This document shows, piece by piece, positions 1 to 6,399 of a DNA stretch of 8,966 nt. The stretch lies in NCBI GenBank assembly GCA_009773975.1, contig VSMX01000060.1:4158-13123 (forward strand). Direction: 5' to 3'. The stretch's first letter is position 1. Every line of letters starts with the position of its first letter. Below the pieces are notes generated by a model. The model was not told where the DNA came from and did not search any database. It saw only the letters and a list, made by a program, of their open reading frames with translations. This stretch comes from Desulfovibrio sp. Its GTDB lineage: Bacteria; Desulfobacterota; Desulfovibrionia; Desulfovibrionales; Desulfovibrionaceae. The position numbers and the translations under genes were made by a program.

Positions 1-221
1 TCCTGGCCTTCGAATTCTATGGTGCCGCTGGTGGGTTTATCAAGCGCGCCCATCAAATGCAAGAGCGTGGATTTGCCAGAACCGGATCGGCCCACAACAG
101 CCAGCGATTCCCCTGAATAAACCACGAGGTTGAGATCGCGAAAAACCGCGACGCCGTCCTCATGACCTTTGTATGTCTTGTTTACGGCAATAAATTTGTA
201 TAGTTCCGACCGGTTATTCAT
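1..221 (-). CDS. lolD: Lipoprotein-releasing ABC transporter ATPase LolD, N-terminal part (cut by left edge)
   Basis: This is the ATP-binding subunit that, with a LolC/E permease, extracts lipoproteins from the inner membrane and passes them towards the outer membrane. Only the first 73 residues are inside the window; the gene continues past base 1. The Walker A P-loop is visible at residues 44-52 (GRSGSGKST), followed by LLHLMGALDKPTSG, which is typical of LolD and the closely related MacB/FtsE-type ATPases. The start ATG at 221-219 overlaps the end of the upstream permease gene by 8 bp, so the two are surely co-transcribed and probably translationally coupled. The Walker B and signature motifs lie outside the window. 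Family membership is clear; the LolD assignment rather than a MacB-type ATPase rests on the neighbouring permease. Confidence 0.88.
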   Translation of the reverse strand, partial: MNNRSELYKFIAVNKTYKGHEDGVAVFRDLNLVVYSGESLAVVGRSGSGKSTLLHLMGALDKPTSGTIEFEGQ

Positions 222-1443
222 AGCGCAATGCATCGGCGGGTTCAAGCCGTGCGGCCTGCCGCGCCGGATATAAAGTTGCCAAAAAACACAGCAACATGGC
301 AGAAGCCCCGATCAGAAGCACGTCGGGGACTGTAATCATTATTGGCAGATGATCCAGGGTATAGACGTTTTCAGGCAGCTTTATGAAGCGGTAGCGCTTG
401 AGCAGCCAGCCAACCCCGAGTCCGAAACAATATCCAAGCATGGTGCCAGTCAGCCCGATTATGCAACCCTGCAGGATAAAAATCCTGCGAATCATGCGCC
501 GGGTCGCGCCCATGCTCATCATTACGGCTATGTCCCTGGTTTTTTCCATTACCAGCATTACAAGGCTTGTTACAATGGAAAATGAACCAATCATCACCAC
601 CATTGCAAGCAGGATGAACATCCCGATTTTTTCCAGTTTGAGCGCTGCAAAGAGGTTGGCATTCATTTCCATCCAGGTGCGCACATAAAAAGGCGCGCCC
701 AATTCTTCGGACAGCTTGATTGCCGTCTCATCTGCCCGAAAAAGATCACGCACAGTAATCTCAATGCCGGAAAGAAAACCGGCCGGCAACCCCAGGACTT
801 CACGTGCAGCTGGCAAGCTTACAAATGCCAACGAGGAATCATATTCATACATTCCGGTCTTGAAGATGCCCGCTACCTCAAAGGCCTTCACCCTCGGTGT
901 ATATCCTGCAGCGCCTTTCTGGCCGGCAGGGGAGAGCAGATTTACCCGTCCGCCGATAAAAAGTCCCAGCCTTTTTGCCAGCTCATCGCCAATAATGATT
1001 CCCTGCGCATCGCCATTTTCCAGGGCATCCAGGGATCCTTCCCCTATATGCCTGAGCATTGAAAGCACATGGGGCGCAATTACAGGGTCAATACCCCGGA
1101 GCACAACTCCCTTTACGCCGCCACCAGCGGAAAGCATGACTTCTGAGTAGATAAAGGGCATTGCGCCGGTTACGCCAGGGGTATTGCGGATATTATCCAG
1201 CAATTTGGGCAAGTCGCGTCCTAACACGGCGGAATCGTATGAAAGAATGATTCCATGGGCGTTCGCTCCAAGAATTTTGTCGCGCATATCGGTCGTCAGG
1301 CCATTGTAAACCCCGAGAACAAGAACAAGAGCGCCCACGCCAAGGGCCACTCCCAGAATTGACATCAGCGAGATGACATAGATGAATGTTTGCTTGCGAC
1401 GCGAAAAGAGATAGCGTGAAGCTACAAAAAACTCAAATGACAT
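214..1443 (-). CDS. lolC: Lipoprotein-releasing ABC transporter permease, LolC/LolE family
   Basis: This 409-residue inner-membrane permease works with LolD in lipoprotein release to the outer membrane. It has the family layout: one N-terminal membrane helix (about 22-46), a large periplasmic domain (about 47-270), then three C-terminal helices (about 273-296, 321-347, 373-391). The segment EKTRDIAVMMSMGAT (300-314) is the cytoplasmic coupling region, and the C-terminus LYPARQAARLEPADALRYE is the classic LolC/E ending. The frame stays open upstream to 1545, but those 34 extra codons run through a terminator hairpin, and the family begins with a sequence like MSFEFFVASRYLFSRRKQTF. The ATG at 1443-1441 is therefore preferred, although no good Shine-Dalgarno precedes it. 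Only one permease gene is seen here, so it may act as a LolF-like homodimer (inference). The symbol could equally be lolE. Confidence 0.9.
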   Translation of the reverse strand: MSFEFFVASRYLFSRRKQTFIYVISLMSILGVALGVGALVLVLGVYNGLTTDMRDKILGANAHGIILSYDSAVLGRDLPKLLDNIRNTPGVTGAMPFIYSEVMLSAGGGVKGVVLRGIDPVIAPHVLSMLRHIGEGSLDALENGDAQGIIIGDELAKRLGLFIGGRVNLLSPAGQKGAAGYTPRVKAFEVAGIFKTGMYEYDSSLAFVSLPAAREVLGLPAGFLSGIEITVRDLFRADETAIKLSEELGAPFYVRTWMEMNANLFAALKLEKIGMFILLAMVVMIGSFSIVTSLVMLVMEKTRDIAVMMSMGATRRMIRRIFILQGCIIGLTGTMLGYCFGLGVGWLLKRYRFIKLPENVYTLDHLPIMITVPDVLLIGASAMLLCFLATLYPARQAARLEPADALRYE

Positions 1444-1450
1444 TGGTCGT

Positions 1451-1479
1451 ATATTGTCCCATTTTCGGGTTCTTTTCAA
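1451..1479 (-). promoter_or_regulatory. Possible promoter of lolC-lolD
   Basis: On the minus strand a TTGAAA -35 element (1479-1474) is followed after 17 bp by CAATAT (1456-1451), a weak -10 match with 3 of 6 bases. A promoter is expected here because a terminator lies just upstream. The -10 ends only 7 nt before the lolC ATG, so transcription from it would give an almost leaderless mRNA. This agrees with the missing Shine-Dalgarno but is unproven. Confidence 0.3.
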
Positions 1480-1504
1480 GAGACATGAAAAAATATTTTT
1501 CGGC

Positions 1505-1540
1505 TTAAAAACAAAAACGCCGGCCGGCGCCGGCGTCTTT
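1505..1540 (-). terminator. Rho-independent terminator after the chemoreceptor gene
   Basis: The sequence 1517-1536 forms a perfect 8-bp GC-rich stem (ACGCCGGC pairing with GCCGGCGT) around a 4-nt loop (1525-1528). Read on the minus strand the stem is followed by TTTTTGTTTTT (1516-1506), the expected U-tract. It lies 22 nt beyond the stop codon of the chemotaxis gene, closing that transcription unit. It also shows that the longer open frame of the next gene is not translated from 1545. Confidence 0.9.
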
Positions 1541-1558
1541 CGCAAAAATTAATTTTTA

Positions 1559-3673
1559 TCAGCCATTTTTCATTTCCATAATCAGGCTGGTGAGCTTCTG
1601 GGCCTGGTTGGCCAGGTCGGATACAGCCTGGTTGGCTTCTCCCATAGCTTCCGCAGTCAGCCTGGACATATCATTGACTTCTGTAATCGACCTATTGATT
1701 TCCTCGCTGGCGGCGGATTGCTCCTCGCTGGCGGCGGCAATCGCCTGAACCTGGTCGGATGTGGCCTCGACTGTGGAAACAATTTCCTCCAGCGCCGCGC
1801 CGGACTGGTTGGCAAGCTCGGTGGCCTCGCCAATTCTTACCACGGCATTGTCAACTGCTTCCATGCTCTTGGTGGTGCTTTCCTGGATGGCGCGGATGGC
1901 ATTGCTGACATCAAGGGTTGAAGTCATGGTCTTCTCGGCAAGCTTGCGCACTTCATCGGCCACAACCGCAAAGCCGCGTCCGGCCTCGCCCGCGCGCGCG
2001 GCCTCGATTGCGGCATTGAGCGCAAGGAGATTTGTCTGGTCGGCGATATCCGAAATCACGCCCATGATGCGGTTGATGTCCTGGGCGCGTTCATTGAGCT
2101 GGGCCATGTCATCCTTGAGCTGCAAGGATGTTTCCTGAACTTCTCCTATGCTCTGCACTACCTGCTGCACCACGTTTTGTCCGGCCTCGGCCTTGTACCT
2201 TGTTTCGGACGAAGCCTCCGATGCGGAGCCGGCATTGCGCGCCACTTCCTGAACCGTGGCATTCATTTCGTTCATGGCGGTAGCGGCTTCCTGCAGACGC
2301 TGGGCGGATTCGGAAGCTCCCCTGTCTGATTGTTCAATCTGGGCTGAAAGTTCCGTGGAGGCGGAGCTGATAACTTCGACCATGCCTTCCAGCCTGTCCG
2401 CGGCAGCCAGCATGCCTTCGCGTTTGGCGTTTTCGGCGCGTCTGGCCGCTTCTTCCGCCCTGGACATGGCAGCTGTGGCCTCTTCTGTCGCCTTCTGGGC
2501 CTGTTCGGATTTTTGTCTGGCTTCGCTGATGTTCTGTTTGAGTGCTGCAACCATGCTCCGCAGGGAATCGGCAAGCTTTCCGGTCTCATCGGTTGTATGG
2601 ACGTTCAGATGTTCGTCAAGATTGCCTTTGGAAACTTCTTCCGCGAAAAGCTGGGTGGTCGCAAGCGGACGCACAATCATCCGCGTTATAATGATTGCCA
2701 CAATAATGCCAAGCACAGTAACGATTGCCAGGAGAACGGACACAACGAATGTGGATCGGGAAAGGCTGCTTGCCGCGCTAGTGGAAAACTTGTTGGTGTT
2801 GGCAGTGGTCAGTTCAACCATTTTTATGGTGTCATTGTACATTTCCTGGAATTTCGCGTACCTCACCTCGCCAATCTGCAGATGTTCCTGCAGGGAGGCA
2901 GCCGTAAGCTGCGCTTCCCTTGCAAAAGCTTCAAACGATTTAAGCGCTTCCGCATATATCTTGTGACCCTCGGGGCGCATCAGGGCCTGATCCACAGCTT
3001 TGGCGTCCTTTATTATCGGGGCTATCCAGCTCTCAAGCTGTCCGAACATTTCAACATTGTTGTTGCGCTCGGCCGCCAGAAGGTCCTGGTAAAGCTCCGC
3101 AATTCTGGCATAAACCGAACTTGCGGCAACAAGATTTCTGGAATATTGGGCTGCCGGGCGAATGTCGCCGTTATTTATGTATCCTTCCTGGGATGCTCCC
3201 ATGACTTCAATCAGCTTCTGGAAATTCTCAAGAGATCTGGAAGCCAATTTCATCATATCCTCGACATTGGTTTCCGAATTCCTGTAAATCTGCTGGTTTT
3301 TCTGGATAAGCTCCCGGTACCCCTTGATATCCTTTTCACATTTGGCAAGAGCTTTTGCCGTGTTATCGTAATGAACCTTCGAATTTATTTCAGCAATGGT
3401 TTTTAGTTTTTTGCTATACTCATCCAGGTAGCCGTATGTTTTTTTTATGTTGACCTCGTCTCCGGTTTCAAAATAGGCCCTGACATAATAAGCCGCCTCC
3501 AGCAGATCGTTTTGCAATTCCCCCCAGGTGATGAAGCGCGGCAAACGATCCTCGGCTATTTCCGTGGCTACGTTGGCTCCCTGGTTCATCGAGTAAATTG
3601 CCCAGAAACCCAGAATCAGGGTCAGGACAATTACAGCCAAAAAGCCTCCGCCAATTTTTTTCCCAATTGTCAT
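1559..3673 (-). CDS. Methyl-accepting chemotaxis protein (transmembrane chemoreceptor)
   Basis: This 704-residue chemoreceptor is predicted to sense a ligand in the periplasm and control the CheA/CheW kinase array. Order of parts: membrane helix 1 (about 8-29), an all-helical periplasmic sensor of about 275 residues (30-305), membrane helix 2 (308-330), a HAMP linker (331-384), a long Ala/Glu-rich coiled coil (385-530), and the signalling hairpin with tip DIADQTNLLALNAAIEAARA (542-561) followed by GEAGRGFAVVADEVRKLAEK. The sensor size and helicity suggest a helical-bimodular (HBM-like) fold, but no ligand can be named. AAASEEQSAASEE (646-658) fits an adaptation-methylation site. No C-terminal NWETF-type tether is present. 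A TTG at 3691 would extend the frame, but ATG 3673 has GGGGAG 7 nt upstream and is chosen. It lies 56 bp downstream of trpB with no visible terminator between them. Confidence 0.95.
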   Translation of the reverse strand: MTIGKKIGGGFLAVIVLTLILGFWAIYSMNQGANVATEIAEDRLPRFITWGELQNDLLEAAYYVRAYFETGDEVNIKKTYGYLDEYSKKLKTIAEINSKVHYDNTAKALAKCEKDIKGYRELIQKNQQIYRNSETNVEDMMKLASRSLENFQKLIEVMGASQEGYINNGDIRPAAQYSRNLVAASSVYARIAELYQDLLAAERNNNVEMFGQLESWIAPIIKDAKAVDQALMRPEGHKIYAEALKSFEAFAREAQLTAASLQEHLQIGEVRYAKFQEMYNDTIKMVELTTANTNKFSTSAASSLSRSTFVVSVLLAIVTVLGIIVAIIITRMIVRPLATTQLFAEEVSKGNLDEHLNVHTTDETGKLADSLRSMVAALKQNISEARQKSEQAQKATEEATAAMSRAEEAARRAENAKREGMLAAADRLEGMVEVISSASTELSAQIEQSDRGASESAQRLQEAATAMNEMNATVQEVARNAGSASEASSETRYKAEAGQNVVQQVVQSIGEVQETSLQLKDDMAQLNERAQDINRIMGVISDIADQTNLLALNAAIEAARAGEAGRGFAVVADEVRKLAEKTMTSTLDVSNAIRAIQESTTKSMEAVDNAVVRIGEATELANQSGAALEEIVSTVEATSDQVQAIAAASEEQSAASEEINRSITEVNDMSRLTAEAMGEANQAVSDLANQAQKLTSLIMEMKNG
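1701..1737. repeat. 16-bp direct repeat with 21-bp period inside the chemoreceptor gene
   Basis: TCCTCGCTGGCGGCGG occurs exactly at 1701-1716 and again at 1722-1737. The 21-bp period equals one coiled-coil heptad, and on the coding (minus) strand each copy encodes A-A-S-E-E (residues 647-651 and 654-658). This is the predicted methylation helix. The repeat therefore reflects heptad repetition in the protein with identical codons, not a mobile element. Confidence 0.75.
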
Positions 3674-3680
3674 TTTACTT

Positions 3681-3686
3681 CTCCCC
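3681..3686 (-). promoter_or_regulatory. Shine-Dalgarno that decides the chemoreceptor start
   Basis: GGGGAG on the minus strand sits 7 nt before ATG 3673-3671. The upstream TTG (3691-3689) has no comparable element, so the ATG is the supported start. Confidence 0.75.
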
Positions 3687-3729
3687 GACAAAATTGTCCC
3701 TTCGATTTTCCCGCCGGTTTGGGCATGGC

Positions 3730-4959
3730 TTATTTACATCCTGGCTTCTTCGCCTCGACAAAGCCTTTTCTGACAAGTTCCGCCACCTGTTCCACGTCCT
3801 TGTCGCCCCTGCCAGAGAGATTGACAAGCAATATGTCACCTTTCGGCATTCCTGGCGCCATCTTTATGGCTTCCGCCACAGCATGGGACGATTCCAGCGC
3901 TGGCAGAATTCCTTCGTGCCGCGATAGCAGGAAGAACGCGTCCAGGGCTTCCTTGTCGTTTATGCTGACATATTGCGCACGTCCGGCGTCTTTCAGCTGC
4001 GCGTGCTCGGGCCCAACAGAAGGATAATCCAGCCCTGCGGAAATGGAATACACTTCTCCGGGTTCCCCGTGGTCATCCTTGACCATATAGGATTTGAAGC
4101 CATGCATGATGCCGGGCGTGCCAAGGCAAAGGGAAGCCGCATGCTCCCCATAGGAATTTCCCCTGCCGCCTGGCTCGACGCCAATCAGGCGGACTTCAGG
4201 GTCATCCATGAAACCGGCAAAGATGCCTATCGCGTTTGACCCGCCACCCACGCAGGCCAGACAGGCGCTGGGCAGCCGCCCTGTTTCCTCCAGCATTTGT
4301 TGCCTGGCTTCTTTGCCGATGACGCTCTGAAAATGCCTGACCATAAGAGGGTATGGATGCGGACCCACGGCCGAGCCCAGAACGTAAAACATTTTGGGGT
4401 CGCTGACCCATAAATCAAGAGCTTCGTCAACAGCTTCCTTCAGCGTGGCCTGGCCAGATTTTGCGCCAACCACCCTTGCGCCCAGCATTTCCATTCGAAT
4501 GACATTGAGATGCTGGCGGCGCATATCGACTTCGCCCATGAAAATCGTGCATTCAAGGCCCATCAGCGCCGCGCTTGCCGCAGTGGCCACGCCATGCTGT
4601 CCCGCTCCTGTTTCCGCCACAACTCGCGTCGCGCCCATGCGTTTTGCAAGCAGGCATTGTCCCAGGGTGTTGTTTATCTTGTGCGCGCCAAGGTGATTCA
4701 GATCCTCGCGCTTTAACCATATCTGCGCGCCGCCAATCGCTCCGCTCAAGTTACGGCAATAAAATACCGGGCTGGGACGGCCGGCATAATGGCTTTCAAG
4801 GTATTGAAGCTCGCGATTAAAAGCCGCGTCATTTATGGCTTCAAAAAATGCGCTGCCAAGCTCGTCCAGCCGTGTCCTGAGCTGGTCAGGAACATACTGG
4901 CCCCCATAATTTCCAAAAAAACCGGCCTCGTCCGGTTTGCCATCGCATTTCTGGCTCAT
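3730..4959 (-). CDS. trpB: Tryptophan synthase beta chain
   Basis: This PLP enzyme condenses indole with L-serine to make L-tryptophan, normally in an alpha2-beta2 complex with TrpA. At 409 residues it has normal length for the canonical TrpB1 type. Key residues are present: the PLP Schiff-base lysine K94 in HLGAHKINN, the catalytic glutamate E116 in ETGAGQHG, the phosphate-binding GGGSNA (238-243), RHEGILPALESSHA (347-360), and S382 in NLSGRGDKD. It should therefore be active. The start at 4959 is chosen over an in-frame ATG at 4980 because AAAGGAGA lies 6 nt upstream of it. Neither trpA nor any other trp gene is in view: the next gene downstream is a chemoreceptor and the upstream gene is divergent. 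This could be a spare copy, or part of a trp pathway scattered elsewhere in the genome. Confidence 0.97.
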   Translation of the reverse strand: MSQKCDGKPDEAGFFGNYGGQYVPDQLRTRLDELGSAFFEAINDAAFNRELQYLESHYAGRPSPVFYCRNLSGAIGGAQIWLKREDLNHLGAHKINNTLGQCLLAKRMGATRVVAETGAGQHGVATAASAALMGLECTIFMGEVDMRRQHLNVIRMEMLGARVVGAKSGQATLKEAVDEALDLWVSDPKMFYVLGSAVGPHPYPLMVRHFQSVIGKEARQQMLEETGRLPSACLACVGGGSNAIGIFAGFMDDPEVRLIGVEPGGRGNSYGEHAASLCLGTPGIMHGFKSYMVKDDHGEPGEVYSISAGLDYPSVGPEHAQLKDAGRAQYVSINDKEALDAFFLLSRHEGILPALESSHAVAEAIKMAPGMPKGDILLVNLSGRGDKDVEQVAELVRKGFVEAKKPGCK

Positions 4960-4965
4960 TATTTG

Positions 4966-4973
4966 TCTCCTTT
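4966..4973 (-). promoter_or_regulatory. Shine-Dalgarno that decides the trpB start
   Basis: AAAGGAGA on the minus strand is 6 nt upstream of ATG 4959-4957. It overlaps the coding sequence that the alternative ATG at 4980 would require, which argues for the shorter protein. Confidence 0.8.
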
Positions 4974-4978
4974 GTGTC

Positions 4979-5011
4979 ATAATATTTGCTTGTTTGACGA
5001 GCTTATGTCAA
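4979..5011 (-). promoter_or_regulatory. Possible trpB promoter
   Basis: On the minus strand a perfect -35 hexamer TTGACA (5011-5006) precedes the -10-like TATTAT (4984-4979, 5 of 6 consensus). The 21-bp spacer is longer than the usual 16-18 bp; with an 18-bp spacer the -10 would be the poorer AAATAT. The -35 is part of an inverted repeat that could bind a regulator. Confidence 0.35.
4994..5011. promoter_or_regulatory. Inverted repeat TTGAC-N8-GTCAA, possible operator
   Basis: TTGAC (4994-4998) and GTCAA (5007-5011) are exact inverted arms around 8 nt. A third TTGAC follows at 5024-5028. The right arm coincides with the consensus -35 of the candidate trpB promoter, and the element lies in the middle of the divergent region. 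A bound regulator here could affect both directions. With only 5-bp arms it may simply be promoter -35 hexamers facing each other. Confidence 0.3.
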
Positions 5012-5023
5012 TCCGATTTTTGC

Positions 5024-5050
5024 TTGACCATTTTTATTTTATCGCATAAA
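5024..5050 (+). promoter_or_regulatory. Possible promoter of the cation antiporter gene
   Basis: TTGACC (5024-5029) is followed after 15 bp by CATAAA (5045-5050), matching 5 of 6 and 4 of 6 consensus bases. The spacer is short. The position is suitable, about 45 nt upstream of the start codon, and no better pair was found in this direction. Confidence 0.3.
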
Positions 5051-5095
5051 GGCCGCCACAAGAAGAGGGTTTTTTTCCTAGATGGAGAGATTTTT

Positions 5096-6310
5096 ATGAA
5101 TAGAATATTGCCTTTTATAATTTCCATGGCCATCTGCATACCCGGAGTTGCCATATCTTTTTTCCATGGCGGCTTAAGTCCTTTTGTCAGCGCTATTTTA
5201 TGCGGCATTGCCATTTTTGGCGCTTCCTTTGTGCTTACCTGGACCTGCGAGGCCGCCCAGCTTGATATGCCCCAGGCTGTTGCAATTGCTGTCGTGGCCT
5301 TTATTGCCGTTTTGCCGGAATATGCCGTTGACATGTATTTTACATGGATGGCAGGCCAGGATCCCGACAGCCCCTATTCGCATTATGCCATTGCCAACAT
5401 GACGGGCGCCAACCGTCTTCTGATAGGCGTGGGCTGGGCCGCAATCGCTCTTATTTTCGCAGCCCGCTATCATGGCGGAATTGTATTGCCCGATGACAAG
5501 CGCACGGATGTTCTTTTCCTGGCCATTGCAACTCTTTATGCTCTCCTGATTCCCCTGAAAGGTTCTCTTACCTTGCTTGACGGCGCGGTCTTCCTGGCAA
5601 TCTATGTTGCCTATGTTTTTATTATAGCCAGACGTCCGGTTGCGGAGGAAGAGCCTGAAGGGCCGGCGCTGGCTATAACCGGCCTGCCCAAAAGGAAGCG
5701 TTTTTGGGTCATGGGCGGCCTTTTCCTGTTTTCGGCTCTTGTTATTCTTTGCAATGCGGAACCTTTCTCCGAAAGCCTTGTAGCCAGCGGTAAACTTCTT
5801 GGGATAAATGAATTTTTGCTGGTTCAGTGGCTTGCGCCCATTGCTTCCGAGGCGCCCGAATTTATTATTGCACTGATGTTCGCTTTTCGTGGCAACGCTT
5901 CTCTGGCGCTTGGCAGCTTGCTTTCCTCAAAACTAAATCAGTGGACCCTGCTTGTCGGCATGATTCCCGGCGTATATGCCGTATCTTCGGGAGCGGTCAT
6001 GCCGCCCATAAATCTCGACAGCCACCAGCTGCAGGAAATTTTTCTGACCGCCGGGCAGTCCATTTTCGCTGTGGCCCTTCTGCTCAATTTGCGTTTGTCC
6101 GCCATGGAAGGCGCCGTGCTTTTCATTCTTTTTGTCGCCCAGCTTTCCTCGCCGTTTTATGACTTTGTCCTTGAAAATGCCCTTGGTCTCCCCCATGATC
6201 CCCTGCGCCTGCATAATATTTTTGCCTGGCTTTATCTGACGCTGGCCTTTTTGATGTTTTGTAAAAACCGCAATTTTATCCCGTCCGTCCTCCGTGCTTT
6301 CAGACCTTGA
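5096..6310 (+). CDS. Ca2+:cation antiporter (CaCA) superfamily membrane protein
   Basis: This 404-residue, very hydrophobic protein has about ten predicted membrane helices. It appears to be a sodium/calcium-exchanger-type antiporter (PF01699 family). The two inverted alpha repeats are recognisable. The first includes AVLPEYAVD (71-79) and NMTGANRLLIGVGW (101-114). The second includes PIASEAPEFIIAL (248-260) and GNASLALGSLLSSKLNQW (266-283). Acidic residues E75, E252 and E255 are the likely ion ligands. A charged loop at 179-203 (AEEEPEG, then KRKR) joins the halves, probably on the cytoplasmic side. The ion pair (Ca2+/H+, Na+/Ca2+ or Na+/H+) cannot be read from sequence. ATG 5096 has GGAG 8 nt upstream; the frame stays open back to 4937, but those codons cover the divergent promoter region and overlap the trpB start, so that extension is rejected. 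Confidence 0.85.
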   Translation: MNRILPFIISMAICIPGVAISFFHGGLSPFVSAILCGIAIFGASFVLTWTCEAAQLDMPQAVAIAVVAFIAVLPEYAVDMYFTWMAGQDPDSPYSHYAIANMTGANRLLIGVGWAAIALIFAARYHGGIVLPDDKRTDVLFLAIATLYALLIPLKGSLTLLDGAVFLAIYVAYVFIIARRPVAEEEPEGPALAITGLPKRKRFWVMGGLFLFSALVILCNAEPFSESLVASGKLLGINEFLLVQWLAPIASEAPEFIIALMFAFRGNASLALGSLLSSKLNQWTLLVGMIPGVYAVSSGAVMPPINLDSHQLQEIFLTAGQSIFAVALLLNLRLSAMEGAVLFILFVAQLSSPFYDFVLENALGLPHDPLRLHNIFAWLYLTLAFLMFCKNRNFIPSVLRAFRP

Positions 6311-6330
6311 AATTTTTTCTTGAAAAGCAC

Positions 6331-6358
6331 TTGAAACCCGCTCATGGATGGTTATAAA
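6331..6358 (+). promoter_or_regulatory. Promoter of the first exported DUF3298-type gene
   Basis: TTGAAA (6331-6336), a 16-bp spacer, and TATAAA (6353-6358) match the sigma-70 consensus at 4 of 6 and 5 of 6 positions. A transcript starting near 6365 would carry a leader of about 35 nt that includes the strong Shine-Dalgarno GGAGG (6389-6393), 6 nt before the ATG. Confidence 0.6.
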
Positions 6359-6399
6359 AGTGAGTACAAAAATTTGTCCCCCTGACCCGGAGGAAACTC

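Noticed and set aside
2256..2966. Open frame of 236 codons on the plus strand
   Set aside because: It is antisense to the chemoreceptor coiled coil; its Ser/Ala-rich low-complexity translation is a mirror of the heptad repeats.
2513..3406. Open frame of 297 codons on the plus strand
   Set aside because: It lies wholly antisense to the clearly recognised chemoreceptor gene, and its translation resembles no family I recognise; it is a shadow of that gene's composition.
3687..3698. Imperfect palindrome GACAA-AA-TTGTC before the chemoreceptor start
   Set aside because: Short arms with a 2-nt centre, next to the Shine-Dalgarno; it could be chance and shows no promoter context.
4937..5095. N-terminal extension of the antiporter from ATG 4937
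   Set aside because: It would cover the divergent promoter region and overlap the trpB start; ATG 5096 has a good Shine-Dalgarno and starts directly into the first membrane helix.
6293..6320. Possible terminator after the antiporter (TTTCA-GACCT-TGAAA followed by TTTTTT)
   Set aside because: The stem is only 5 bp and AT-rich, and it spans the stop codon; too weak to annotate, although the T-run makes some termination possible.
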